Shown in pieces: positions 18,041 through 25,159 of a stretch of DNA of 64,000 bases (its first letter is position 1; each line of letters begins with the position of its first letter). The translations under genes and the position numbers were made by a program. This stretch comes from an uncultured Clostridia bacterium (GTDB lineage Bacteria > Bacillota > Clostridia > Oscillospirales > Oscillospiraceae), in contig CANDEH010000003.1 in NCBI GenBank assembly GCA_947383645.1, forward strand, positions 20,691 through 84,690, written 5' to 3'. Below the pieces are notes generated by a model. It saw only the letters and a program-made list of their open reading frames with translations, ran no database searches and was not told the origin of the DNA.

Positions 18041-18094
18041 GCCTGCGGGGCGGGATACGGATCCGCATCCCGCCCCACAGGCGCCCTTTTTTTT
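18041..18094 (+). terminator. Strong plus-strand terminator with no upstream gene
   Basis: GCCTGCGGGGCGGGAT (18,041-18,056) pairs with ATCCCGCCCCACAGGC (18,067-18,082), then CCC and eight T. It faces rightward although no plus-strand CDS exists between 17,165 and here. The likely transcript, if any, is non-coding RNA spanning elements A/B. It also overlaps the copA stop codon. Confidence 0.7.
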
Positions 18095-18293
18095 ACCGGA
18101 TCTCCACGACCTCATAGCCCGCGTCGGTGACGGCTTTGACCAGCACGTCGTCGGGGGTCTCGCCTGTCACCGCGGCGGTGCCGGCCTCCAGATTCACCGT
18201 AGCGCTGACGCCGGGCAAATCATTGAGGGCCTTCTCCACCCGACCGGAGCAGTGGGCGCACATCATGCCCTTAATCACCAAAGTCTTTTCCAT
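18093..18293 (-). CDS. copZ: CopZ-like copper chaperone, internal in-frame start within copA
   Basis: A 66-residue heavy-metal-associated domain with Cu ligands C12 and C15 in MMCAHC. Its ATG at 18,293 is preceded 8 nt upstream by a perfect AGGAGG (18,307-18,302), although it lies in frame inside copA. Both the fused form and a free chaperone could therefore be made from one mRNA. This is inference from the retained ribosome-binding site; free CopZ normally delivers Cu(I) to CopA or CsoR. Confidence 0.6.
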   Translation of the reverse strand: MEKTLVIKGMMCAHCSGRVEKALNDLPGVSATVNLEAGTAAVTGETPDDVLVKAVTDAGYEVVEIR

Positions 18294-20705
18294 CGCATGT
18301 TCCTCCTGTTTTGTAAGATTGTTTCTATGCTCCACACCCTGAGAGGGCGTCTCTGCATCCTGAGAGAGCGTCTCCGCATCCAGAGGGGGTGCCTCCGTCC
18401 CCCGAGAGGGCGTCTCCGCATCCCGAGAGGGCGCAACATAAAGTTTTCTTTGCTTACTTTCTTTTTCAAAAGAAAGTAAGGGAGTCCAGCTGCGCAGGCG
18501 CAGGGCGTTGGATACCACGCACACGGAGCTCAGGCTCATGGCCGCCGCGGCGAACATGGGATTCAGCTTAAAGGCGAAGGGCAGATAGAACACCCCTGCG
18601 GCAATGGGAATCCCGATGGTGTTGTAGAAGAACGCCCAGAACAGGTTCTGCTTGATATTCCGAATCACGGCCTTACTCAGCTCGATGGCTGCCGCCACGT
18701 CCCGCAGGTCGCTCTTCATCAGCACCACGTCGCTGGACTCAATGGCAACATCTGTCCCCGCGCCGATGGCCACGCCCACGTCCGCTCGAGCCAGAGCCGG
18801 GGCGTCGTTGATGCCGTCGCCGATCATGGCCACCTTCTTCCCCTCCTGCTGGAGGGAGGCCACGCAGCTCTCCTTGTCCTGGGGCAGCACCTCGGCAATC
18901 ACCCGTCCGATCCCCAGCTGCTTTCCGATGGCGTCGGCGGTCCGCCGGTTGTCCCCGGTGAGGAGCACCACGTCGATGCCCATCTTCTCCAGCGCGCCGA
19001 TGGCCGCGGCGCTGGTGGGCTTCACCGTGTCCGCCACCGCCAGCATCCCTAAGAGCTGCCCGTCGCAGACGAAGTACAGCGGCGTCTTCCCCGCCTGGGC
19101 CGCCCCCTCAGACAGCGCGTCAAAGGCGGACAGGTCGATGTTTTTCTGCCCGAACAGCCGCCGGTTCCCGGCCATCAGCCGCTTCCCCTCCACCGTGGCC
19201 TCCACACCGCCGCCGGGGGTGGCGGAGAAGTCCCCGGCAGGGCTGAGCTCGATCCCCCGATCCCGGGCGCACCGGACCACCGCCTGGGCCAGGGGGTGCT
19301 CGCTCAGCGCCTCGGCGGAGGCCGCCAGCCGCAGCAGATCCGCCTCCCTGATCCCATCGGCAGGGAACAGGTCCGTCACCTCCGGCCGCCCCTCGGTGAC
19401 CGTGCCGGTCTTGTCCAGCACCACCGTGTCCACGTGGTGCAGAATCTCCAGCGCCTCCGCGGACTTAATAAGGATGCCCTGCTGGGCCGCCTTCCCGGTG
19501 CCCACCATAATCGCCACCGGCGTAGCCAGCCCCAGGGCACAGGGGCAGGAGATCACCAGCACCGCAATCCCAATAGACAGCGCAAAGGTCAAACTCTGAT
19601 GCCCCACAAAGTACCACAGCAGAGCGGAAATGGTGGCAATGGCAATCACCGTGGGCACAAAGATCCCGCTAACCTTGTCCGCCAGCTTGGCGATGGGGGC
19701 CTTGGAGGAGGCCGCCTCCTCCATCAGCGTGATGATCTGGGACAGCGTGGTGTCCCGCCCCACCCGCCTGGCGGTGAGCTCCAGATACCCCGAGCGGTTG
19801 ATGGTGGCGGCGATGACCTCATCCCCGGCCTCCTTCTCCACAGGCATGCTCTCCCCGGTGATGGCGCTCTCGTCCACGGCGGCGTGACCGCCTGTCACCG
19901 TCCCGTCCACGGGGATGCGCCCCCCCTGGCGGACAATCACCGTGTCCCCCGCCTCCACCTCGCCGATGGGCAGGGTCATCTCCTGCCCGTCCCGGACCAC
20001 CACGGCGGACTCCGGGGCCAGGGCGATCAGGGCGGCGATGGCCTCCCCGGTCTTCCCCTTGCTCCGGGCCTCCAGGTACTTGCCCACCGTCACCAGGGCT
20101 AAAATCATCCCCGCGCTCTCAAAGTACAGCTCCGGCATATCCCCGGCGGTGCCCTGGAAGATCTTCACCGTCTCCATCAGACTGTACACCAGTCCCGCCG
20201 CCGCCCCCAGGGCCACCAGGGAGTCCATATTGGGGGCCAGCTGAACGAGCCGCTTAAACCCCACTGTAAAGTAGGCGGAGTTGACAATCAAAATGGGCAG
20301 CACCAGCACAATCTGGGCCAGAACAAAGGCCCGCTGACTGTGGTGAAATACCGCCGGCACCGGCAGCCCCATCATGTGCCCCATGGCTAAGTAAAACAGG
20401 GGCGCCAGAAAGATAATCGAAATAATCAGCCGCTTTTTCATCCAGGCGATGTGCTGATCGCTGGCCTCTCGCTGCTGAGAGCGGCTGTTGGCCCCGGCCA
20501 CCTCCGCGCCGTAGCCCCCCTCCGCCACCGCGGCCACAATCCTGTCCGCCCCGGTGACGCCCTCGTCAAAGTCCACGGTCATGCTCCCCGAGAGCAGATT
20601 CACATTGACCGCGCAGACCCCCTCCACATGCCCCACCGCCTTCTCCACATGGGCCGAACAGGCGGAGCACGTCATGCCGGTAACCACAAACTTCTCGTGT
20701 TTCAT
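18093..20705 (-). CDS. copA: Copper-exporting P1B-type ATPase fused to a CopZ-like C-terminal domain
   Basis: 870 residues. Pumps Cu(I) out of the cell. N-terminal heavy-metal domain with GMTCSAC (10-16); eight membrane helices; TGES in the actuator domain (~283); ion-site CPC at 387-389; phosphorylation motif DKTGT at 431-435; the ATP-domain HP motif in SEHPLA; GDGINDAPAL. The canonical ATPase ends near LRLRSWTP. Here it runs on through a palindrome-encoded stretch, a 7-residue repeat linker and a whole CopZ-like domain (805-870) with MMCAHC. I choose the ATG at 20,705 (GAGGTGG upstream) over the GTG at 20,714. It lies 77 nt after csoR and is surely controlled by it. Confidence 0.95.
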   Translation of the reverse strand: MKHEKFVVTGMTCSACSAHVEKAVGHVEGVCAVNVNLLSGSMTVDFDEGVTGADRIVAAVAEGGYGAEVAGANSRSQQREASDQHIAWMKKRLIISIIFLAPLFYLAMGHMMGLPVPAVFHHSQRAFVLAQIVLVLPILIVNSAYFTVGFKRLVQLAPNMDSLVALGAAAGLVYSLMETVKIFQGTAGDMPELYFESAGMILALVTVGKYLEARSKGKTGEAIAALIALAPESAVVVRDGQEMTLPIGEVEAGDTVIVRQGGRIPVDGTVTGGHAAVDESAITGESMPVEKEAGDEVIAATINRSGYLELTARRVGRDTTLSQIITLMEEAASSKAPIAKLADKVSGIFVPTVIAIATISALLWYFVGHQSLTFALSIGIAVLVISCPCALGLATPVAIMVGTGKAAQQGILIKSAEALEILHHVDTVVLDKTGTVTEGRPEVTDLFPADGIREADLLRLAASAEALSEHPLAQAVVRCARDRGIELSPAGDFSATPGGGVEATVEGKRLMAGNRRLFGQKNIDLSAFDALSEGAAQAGKTPLYFVCDGQLLGMLAVADTVKPTSAAAIGALEKMGIDVVLLTGDNRRTADAIGKQLGIGRVIAEVLPQDKESCVASLQQEGKKVAMIGDGINDAPALARADVGVAIGAGTDVAIESSDVVLMKSDLRDVAAAIELSKAVIRNIKQNLFWAFFYNTIGIPIAAGVFYLPFAFKLNPMFAAAAMSLSSVCVVSNALRLRSWTPLLSFEKESKQRKLYVAPSRDAETPSRGTEAPPLDAETLSQDAETPSQGVEHRNNLTKQEEHAMEKTLVIKGMMCAHCSGRVEKALNDLPGVSATVNLEAGTAAVTGETPDDVLVKAVTDAGYEVVEIR
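18340..18433. repeat. 21-bp in-frame minisatellite in the copA linker
   Basis: Four full 21-bp units (from 18,340, 18,361, 18,382 and 18,403) and a partial fifth. Consensus in plus orientation begins CGAGAGGGCGTCTCCGCATC. Being a multiple of three, it encodes a 7-residue repeat (P-S-x-D-A-E-T) linking the ATPase to the CopZ domain. Copy number could vary without breaking the frame. Confidence 0.85.
18453..18480. repeat. Palindrome inside the copA coding region
   Basis: CTTACTTTCTTTT (18,453-18,465), 2-nt loop, AAAAGAAAGTAAG: a perfect 13-bp AT-rich stem in otherwise GC-rich DNA. It encodes SFEKESKQRKL just past the usual CopA C-terminus, so it looks like an insertion that removed the original stop. 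Confidence 0.7.
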
Positions 20706-20782
20706 CGAAACCACCTCGCTATAAGAGAATAGACTTGATTATGAACTGTATAAACTCATGTAAAATATACGCCCGGTAGCCT

Positions 20783-21079
20783 CTACCGCATGAGCCTTTG
20801 CAGCACGCAGACCAGCTCATCCACCACCTCGTCGTTGCCCTGGCGGATGTTCTCCGCCACGCAGGTCTTGATGTGGGTGCCCAGCAGCTCCTTGCTGAAG
20901 CTGTTCAGCGCGGCGGTGGCGGCGGAGACCTGCACTAAAATGTCGATGCAGTAGGCGTCGCTCTGGAGCATCTCCTTCAGTCCCCGGATCTGGCCCTCGA
21001 CGCGGCTGAGCCGGTTCATCAGCCGGCGCACCTCCGCCTGGCTCCGGTCCTTGGTCTTCCCCGTTTCGCAGCAGCTCAT
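20783..21079 (-). CDS. csoR: Copper-sensing repressor of the CsoR family
   Basis: 98 residues, all-helical CsoR/RcnR fold. Cu(I) ligands are visible as the cysteine in DAYCIDIL, the histidine in GTHIKTC and the cysteine in that same motif (C-H-C pattern). The N-terminal MSCCETG adds two further cysteines. The ATG at 21,079 has GGGAGGA upstream; the longer frame to 21,328 runs through the promoter and is rejected. First gene of the csoR-copA(-copZ) operon, autoregulated through the operator overlapping its promoter. Confidence 0.93.
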   Translation of the reverse strand: MSCCETGKTKDRSQAEVRRLMNRLSRVEGQIRGLKEMLQSDAYCIDILVQVSAATAALNSFSKELLGTHIKTCVAENIRQGNDEVVDELVCVLQRLMR

Positions 21080-21109
21080 CGGCAACGTCCTCCCGTGCTT
21101 GATGGGTTC

Positions 21110-21138
21110 AGTATATACCCGGTGGGGGTATTTGTCAA
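21110..21138 (-). promoter_or_regulatory. csoR promoter with overlapping CsoR operator
   Basis: Minus strand TTGACA (21,138-21,133), 17 nt, TATACT (21,115-21,110). The spacer is a GC-rich palindrome, ATACCC..GGGGGTAT (21,115-21,131), matching the known CsoR box type, so the apo-repressor would block RNA polymerase. Confidence 0.85.
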
Positions 21139-21358
21139 GAGAAAAAATAGGGGAGGGGGGTATTTGTACGACCCGGTGCAAAAGGCCGCCCTCCCGGACG
21201 GCCTTTCTGCGCGCTTTTTGCTGTTTTTCCCCCGAATTGTCCGGAAGCGGCCAGCGCGGCTTTTCATACGCCGCGGCGACAGCGGAAAAAAGAGGGGGGT
21301 ATTTGGGAAACACTGCATAAATCACCATACACGTCTTTGCGCCGTTTATGCAGCTCCC
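21139..21358. other. Intergenic hairpins between csoR and spoVAE
   Basis: No gene seen. It holds a hairpin AAAGGCCG/CGGCCTTT (21,181-21,206). A palindrome CTGCATAAA/TTTATGCAG (21,313-21,353) directly follows the spoVAE stop and may serve as its terminator. The word GGGGGTATTTG occurs at 21,124, 21,156 and 21,295, the first copy inside the CsoR operator. Confidence 0.55.
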
Positions 21359-21715
21359 TTATCGCTTTTCGCCGGGCTTGAACAGCACCGCCGCGATGAC
21401 GCCGAACAGGACGGCGGCGGCGACGCCGCCGGCGGTGGCGGTGAGGCCGCCGGTGAAGATGCCGGTCCAGCCCTGCTCGCCCACGGCCTTCTCCACACCC
21501 TTGGCCAGGTTATAGCCAAACCCGGTCAGCGGCACGGTGGCCCCGGCACCGCCCCAGGCCGCAATGCGCTCGTAGACACCCACGGCCTGCAAGAACACGC
21601 CCGCCACCACATAGCCCACCAGGATCCGGGCGGGGGTCAGCTTGGTCTTGTCGATGAAGATCTGGCCGATGGCACAGAGAATCCCGCCGCAGAGGAAGGC
21701 CCTCAAGTACTCCAT
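21359..21715 (-). CDS. spoVAE: Stage V sporulation protein AE (SpoVAEb type)
   Basis: 118 residues with three to four membrane helices. Begins MEYLRAFLCGGILCAIGQ and carries GYVVAGVFLQAVGVYERI and GAGATVPLTGFGYNLAKGV, the SpoVAE signatures. SpoVA proteins form the inner spore-membrane channel that moves dipicolinic acid into the forespore and out at germination. It follows spoVAD by 18 nt in one operon. Supports a spore-forming host. Confidence 0.92.
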   Translation of the reverse strand: MEYLRAFLCGGILCAIGQIFIDKTKLTPARILVGYVVAGVFLQAVGVYERIAAWGGAGATVPLTGFGYNLAKGVEKAVGEQGWTGIFTGGLTATAGGVAAAVLFGVIAAVLFKPGEKR

Positions 21716-21733
21716 TCACACATTCCATCCTTT

Positions 21734-22747
21734 CTATGATTGCGCCTCGATCAGCACCGCGTGGCAGATGCCGGGGATGCTCTCCCCCTGAAAGGAGGAG
21801 GTGGGGGAGAGGAGGGCCCCCGTGGGGGCGAAGAGGAGCTTTTTCCACCCCTTTTCCCGCATCTGGGCAAGCAAATAGCCGTTGAACACCGAGGCGCTGC
21901 ACCCGCAGCCGCTGCCGCCGCAGTGCATGTCCTGGTTCTGCCGGTCGTAGAGGAGCAGGCCGCAGTCGGTGCAGTTGTCGCCCAGGGTTACGCCGTCGCC
22001 GGCAAAGAGGTCGCAGAGGATCTCGTGGCCCAGCTGACCCAGATCCCCGGTGGCGATGAGGTCGTAGTCGTCGGGGCCGGTGCCCGTGTCCTGGAAGAAG
22101 GCGGAGAGGGTGTCGTAGGCGGCGGGGGCCATGGCGGCGCCCATGTTGTTGGCGTCGGTGATGCCCTTGTCCACGATTTTGCCGCAGGTGACGTGGGTCA
22201 CCGCCGGGCCCTTCCCCCCGGCCTGGAGGATGGTGCAGCCGGCGGCGGTGGCGGTCCACTGGGCGGTGGGGGTCCGCTGGCTGCCGTAGGGCACGGGCAT
22301 CCGGTACTGCCGCTCGGCGGTGCAGAAGTGGGAGGAGGTCATGGCGGCGGCGGTGACGCCGAAGCCCCCGTCCAGAAGCAGCGCCGCCAGGGACAGCCCC
22401 TCCCCCATGGTGGAGCAGGCCCCGTAGAGCCCGTAGAAGGGGATGCCGAAGTGGCGCAGGGAGAAGGAGGAGCCGATGCACTGGTTGAGCAGGTCCCCGG
22501 CAAAGACGAAGTCGATGTCTCCGGGGGCGAGCTTCCCCTTCTCCAGCGCCCGGGAGAGGGCCCGCTTCTGCATGGCGGATTCGGCTTTTTCCCAGGTCTT
22601 TTCGCCGAAAAAGCCGTCGCCGCTGAGTTCGTCGAACCAGCCGGCCAGAGGGCCCTCCTGCTCCTGCTTTCCGCCGATGCAGGCGGAGGCGACGATGGCC
22701 GGCGGCCGGCTGAGCCGCATGGTTTGACGGCCGATTTTTTTCTGCAT
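21734..22747 (-). CDS. spoVAD: Stage V sporulation protein AD
   Basis: 337 residues with a thiolase-like fold; SpoVAD binds dipicolinic acid in Bacillus. Characteristic segments are PPAIVASACIGGKQEQEGPL, LLNQCIGSSFS, GLYGACSTMGEGL, ATGDLGQLG and SGCGCSASVF. The ATG at 22,747 is chosen because GAGGGA lies 7 nt upstream; the start at 22,780 would add 11 unconserved residues. spoVAC, which normally precedes it, is absent here. Confidence 0.94.
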   Translation of the reverse strand: MQKKIGRQTMRLSRPPAIVASACIGGKQEQEGPLAGWFDELSGDGFFGEKTWEKAESAMQKRALSRALEKGKLAPGDIDFVFAGDLLNQCIGSSFSLRHFGIPFYGLYGACSTMGEGLSLAALLLDGGFGVTAAAMTSSHFCTAERQYRMPVPYGSQRTPTAQWTATAAGCTILQAGGKGPAVTHVTCGKIVDKGITDANNMGAAMAPAAYDTLSAFFQDTGTGPDDYDLIATGDLGQLGHEILCDLFAGDGVTLGDNCTDCGLLLYDRQNQDMHCGGSGCGCSASVFNGYLLAQMREKGWKKLLFAPTGALLSPTSSFQGESIPGICHAVLIEAQS

Positions 22748-22825
22748 GGGTGATCCCTCGCTTTCAAGAGGTTCTGCCATATGGAGGGTAGTCTTTCCGG
22801 GGAGGAAAGAGATTATTCCTTTTTT

Positions 22826-22874
22826 AAGGAAGCGCTGAATAAATCTCCGCGCCCGTCGATTTAATCAGCGCCTC
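22826..22874. repeat. Small palindrome of a dispersed family
   Basis: GCGCTGAATAAATC (22,832-22,845) pairs with GATTTAATCAGCGC (22,858-22,871). The left edge resembles the edges at 11,626 and 21,307. It lies upstream of spoVAD. Confidence 0.6.
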
Positions 22875-22974
22875 CTGTATCCGCGCCTTCTTAATGCCGC
22901 GGCAGGGAGAGGGAGGCCGGACCGCGGCACAGGGCAGGAAGCGCCGCCGCTCCAGAATTTTTTCCCGCACCCAC

Positions 22975-23003
22975 TGGAAAAAAAGCGGACAATAGCGTAT
23001 AAT
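22975..23003 (+). promoter_or_regulatory. Promoter of the zinc-ribbon/NhaC/CDF unit
   Basis: TGGAAA (22,975-22,980), 17 nt, consensus TATAAT (22,998-23,003). The ~165-nt leader to the ATG at 23,178 is very GC-rich with several possible stems (for example GGCGGGGGC...GCCCCTGCC); no known riboswitch was recognised. Confidence 0.65.
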
Positions 23004-23177
23004 AGAAAAAATCTGTGGGTAAAACCGCAGACAAACCGCTGGCCGGACGGCATTTCGCTCCGCCGGGCGGGGGCATGTGCGCCCCTGCCGGCAGCGGCCG
23101 CGCCCTCCGGCCGGTCCGCTGGAATTTGCCACGCCTGCCGGCACGGCGCTTACTCTTTCCCCAGGAGGACACCGCCC

Positions 23178-23795
23178 ATGAGAGAAAAAATAGCCCTTGG
23201 CTACATCTGCCCCGCCTGCGGCAAAAGCGTGATCGGGGAGCGGACCGCCTTCGCCTTCTCCGCCGGGGTGGCCGGCCTGGTCTGCGAGTGCGGGGAGTCG
23301 GAGCTGGTGTCGGAGTCCGACGGCTTCCACCTGCGTCTGACGGTGCCCTGCGGCGTCTGCGGCGGGGAGCACACCGCCCGGGTGGAGGCCAGGCGCCTGT
23401 TCGACGGCGGGAGTATTGCCCTCAGCTGCCCGGAGCGGCAGCAGCTGTGCTGCTGCATCGGCGAGGAGGGCCGGGTGACCGCCGCCCTGCGCCAGCTCCA
23501 GACCGCCGCGGAGAAGCTCCGCGGGCAGGCGGAGGAGGAGATGTTCGCCGACAGCGTGATTATGTACGAAATCCTCTCCGAGCTGAAGGACATCGCCGCC
23601 CGGGACGGCATCTCCTGCGCCTGCGGCAGCCGCCGGTACAGAATCGCCGTCCGCGGCGGGGCGGTGGATCTGATCTGCGGCGCCTGCGGCGGCAGGCTGC
23701 GCATCGGCGCGGCCACCGACGAGGATCTGGATCAGCTCTGCTGCCGCTATACCCTGACCATTCCGGAGAATCCGGCGGGGCGGGACGAGAGATAG
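23178..23795 (+). CDS. Cysteine-rich zinc-ribbon protein, function unknown
   Basis: 205 residues with repeated CxxC knuckles: CPAC (~11), CECG (~36), CGVC (~58), a CCC cluster (~90), CACG (~147) and CGAC (~167). A helical segment (about 98-140) separates the N- and C-terminal ribbon sets, suggesting two ribbons bridged by a coiled or helical linker. No catalytic motif seen. AGGAGG lies 9 nt before the ATG. It heads a unit with an NhaC-type antiporter (11 nt downstream) and a CDF transporter; metal binding or sensing is possible but unproven. Confidence 0.75.
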   Translation: MREKIALGYICPACGKSVIGERTAFAFSAGVAGLVCECGESELVSESDGFHLRLTVPCGVCGGEHTARVEARRLFDGGSIALSCPERQQLCCCIGEEGRVTAALRQLQTAAEKLRGQAEEEMFADSVIMYEILSELKDIAARDGISCACGSRRYRIAVRGGAVDLICGACGGRLRIGAATDEDLDQLCCRYTLTIPENPAGRDER

Positions 23796-23806
23796 GGGGG
23801 AGAGCT

Positions 23807-25159
23807 GTGGCCCTTGCGGTGTTTCTGATCTTTTTAGGCGTGCTGCTGCTGTGCGTGGTCCGGGGTTGGTTCGTGGGGTGGGCCCTGCTGGCGGGGCTGG
23901 CGCTGTTCTTCGCCCTGGGCCTGCGCCGGGGCTGTCCGGCCGGGGATCTCTGGGCCATGGCCCTGGAGAAGGCGAAAAAGAGCGGCATCGTTATCACCGT
24001 GATGCTGCTGGTGGGGGCGGTCACCGGGCTGTGGCGGGCCAGCGGCACCATTACATACTGCATCCACCACGGGATGCGCCTGATTAGGCCGCCGCTGTTC
24101 CTGCTGCTGGCCTTTCTGATTACCGCCGTCCTCTCCTACGTGCTGGGGACCTCCTTCGGCGTGGCCAGTACGGCGGGGGTGATCCTGATGGCCCTGGCCC
24201 GGTTCGGCGGGGTCAGCGAGGCGGTCTGCGGCGGGGCGGTGTTCTCCGGCATCTTCTTCGGGGACCGGTGCTCCCCGGCCTCCTCCTCCGCCATCCTGGT
24301 GGCGTCGGTGACGGGGACGCGGCTCTACGACAACGTGAAGCGGATGCTTGCCACGGGGCTGCTGCCCCTGGCGCTGTGCCTGGTCTTCTACGGCGGGCTG
24401 TCCCTGCGCCACCCCCTCCGGGCGGTGGACGCGGCCGTTGCCGGGGCGGTGGAGCGGGCCTTCGTCCTCTCCTGGACGGCGCTGATCCCCGCTGCGATCA
24501 TGCTGGTGCTGCCCCTGCTCCGGGCGCCCATCCGCGTCACCATGCTGGCCAGCATCGCCGCAGCCGCCGCCGTGGCGCTGACGGTGCAGCATATGTCCTC
24601 CGCCCAGGTGGTTCGGGCTGCCCTGCTGGGCTATCAGGCGGAGGGGGCGCTGGGGGCGGTGCTCTCCGGCGGCGGGGTAAAAAGTATGGTCTCCACCTGC
24701 TTTGTGGTGCTGCTCACCGCCCTCTACTCCGGTCTTCTGGAGGGCATCCGGGTGCTGGAGCCCCTTCAGGAGCGGACCCTGACGCTGTGCCGCCGCCTGG
24801 GCCGCTTCCCGGCGGCGGTGCTCACCGGGCTGGGGGCGTCCATGGTCTTCTGCAACCAGACCATTGCCATCATGCTCTCCGAGCAGCTGCTGCGGCCGGG
24901 GTATGAGGACAGCGGGGAGCTGGCCATCGACATTGAGAACGCCGGCGTCCTGCTGACGGCTCTGGTGCCCTGGTCCATTGCTGCCGCCGCGCCTATGGCC
25001 ATGCTGGACGTGGGGCCGGGGGTTCTGCCCTGTGCGGCGCTGCTTTGGCTGACGCCGCTGTGCTATCTGTTTACCAAAAAATACTTTTTCCCCGCGGGGC
25101 GCGCCGAACCGCCGCAGGCGGCGTCTGACGCCTCCGCAGAAAGGCAGGATTGCTTGTGA
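23807..25159 (+). CDS. NhaC-family Na+/H+ antiporter-like membrane protein
   Basis: 450 residues with about 10-12 membrane helices, normal for NhaC. Family-typical stretches include SYVLGTSFGVASTAGVIL and FSGIFFGDRCSPASSSAILVA. NhaC proteins exchange cations or organic substrates (for example malate/lactate in MleN) for Na+ or H+; the substrate is not evident. The GTG at 23,807 follows GGGGGGAGAG. The open frame extends upstream to 23,015, but that part is the shadow of the previous gene. The stop overlaps the GTG of the next gene. Confidence 0.85.
   Translation: MALAVFLIFLGVLLLCVVRGWFVGWALLAGLALFFALGLRRGCPAGDLWAMALEKAKKSGIVITVMLLVGAVTGLWRASGTITYCIHHGMRLIRPPLFLLLAFLITAVLSYVLGTSFGVASTAGVILMALARFGGVSEAVCGGAVFSGIFFGDRCSPASSSAILVASVTGTRLYDNVKRMLATGLLPLALCLVFYGGLSLRHPLRAVDAAVAGAVERAFVLSWTALIPAAIMLVLPLLRAPIRVTMLASIAAAAAVALTVQHMSSAQVVRAALLGYQAEGALGAVLSGGGVKSMVSTCFVVLLTALYSGLLEGIRVLEPLQERTLTLCRRLGRFPAAVLTGLGASMVFCNQTIAIMLSEQLLRPGYEDSGELAIDIENAGVLLTALVPWSIAAAAPMAMLDVGPGVLPCAALLWLTPLCYLFTKKYFFPAGRAEPPQAASDASAERQDCL

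Noticed and set aside
23015..23806. N-terminal extension of the NhaC-type gene
   Set aside because: Overlaps the zinc-ribbon gene in another frame and is Arg/Gly/Pro-rich; the GTG at 23,807 has its own ribosome-binding site and begins the first membrane helix.
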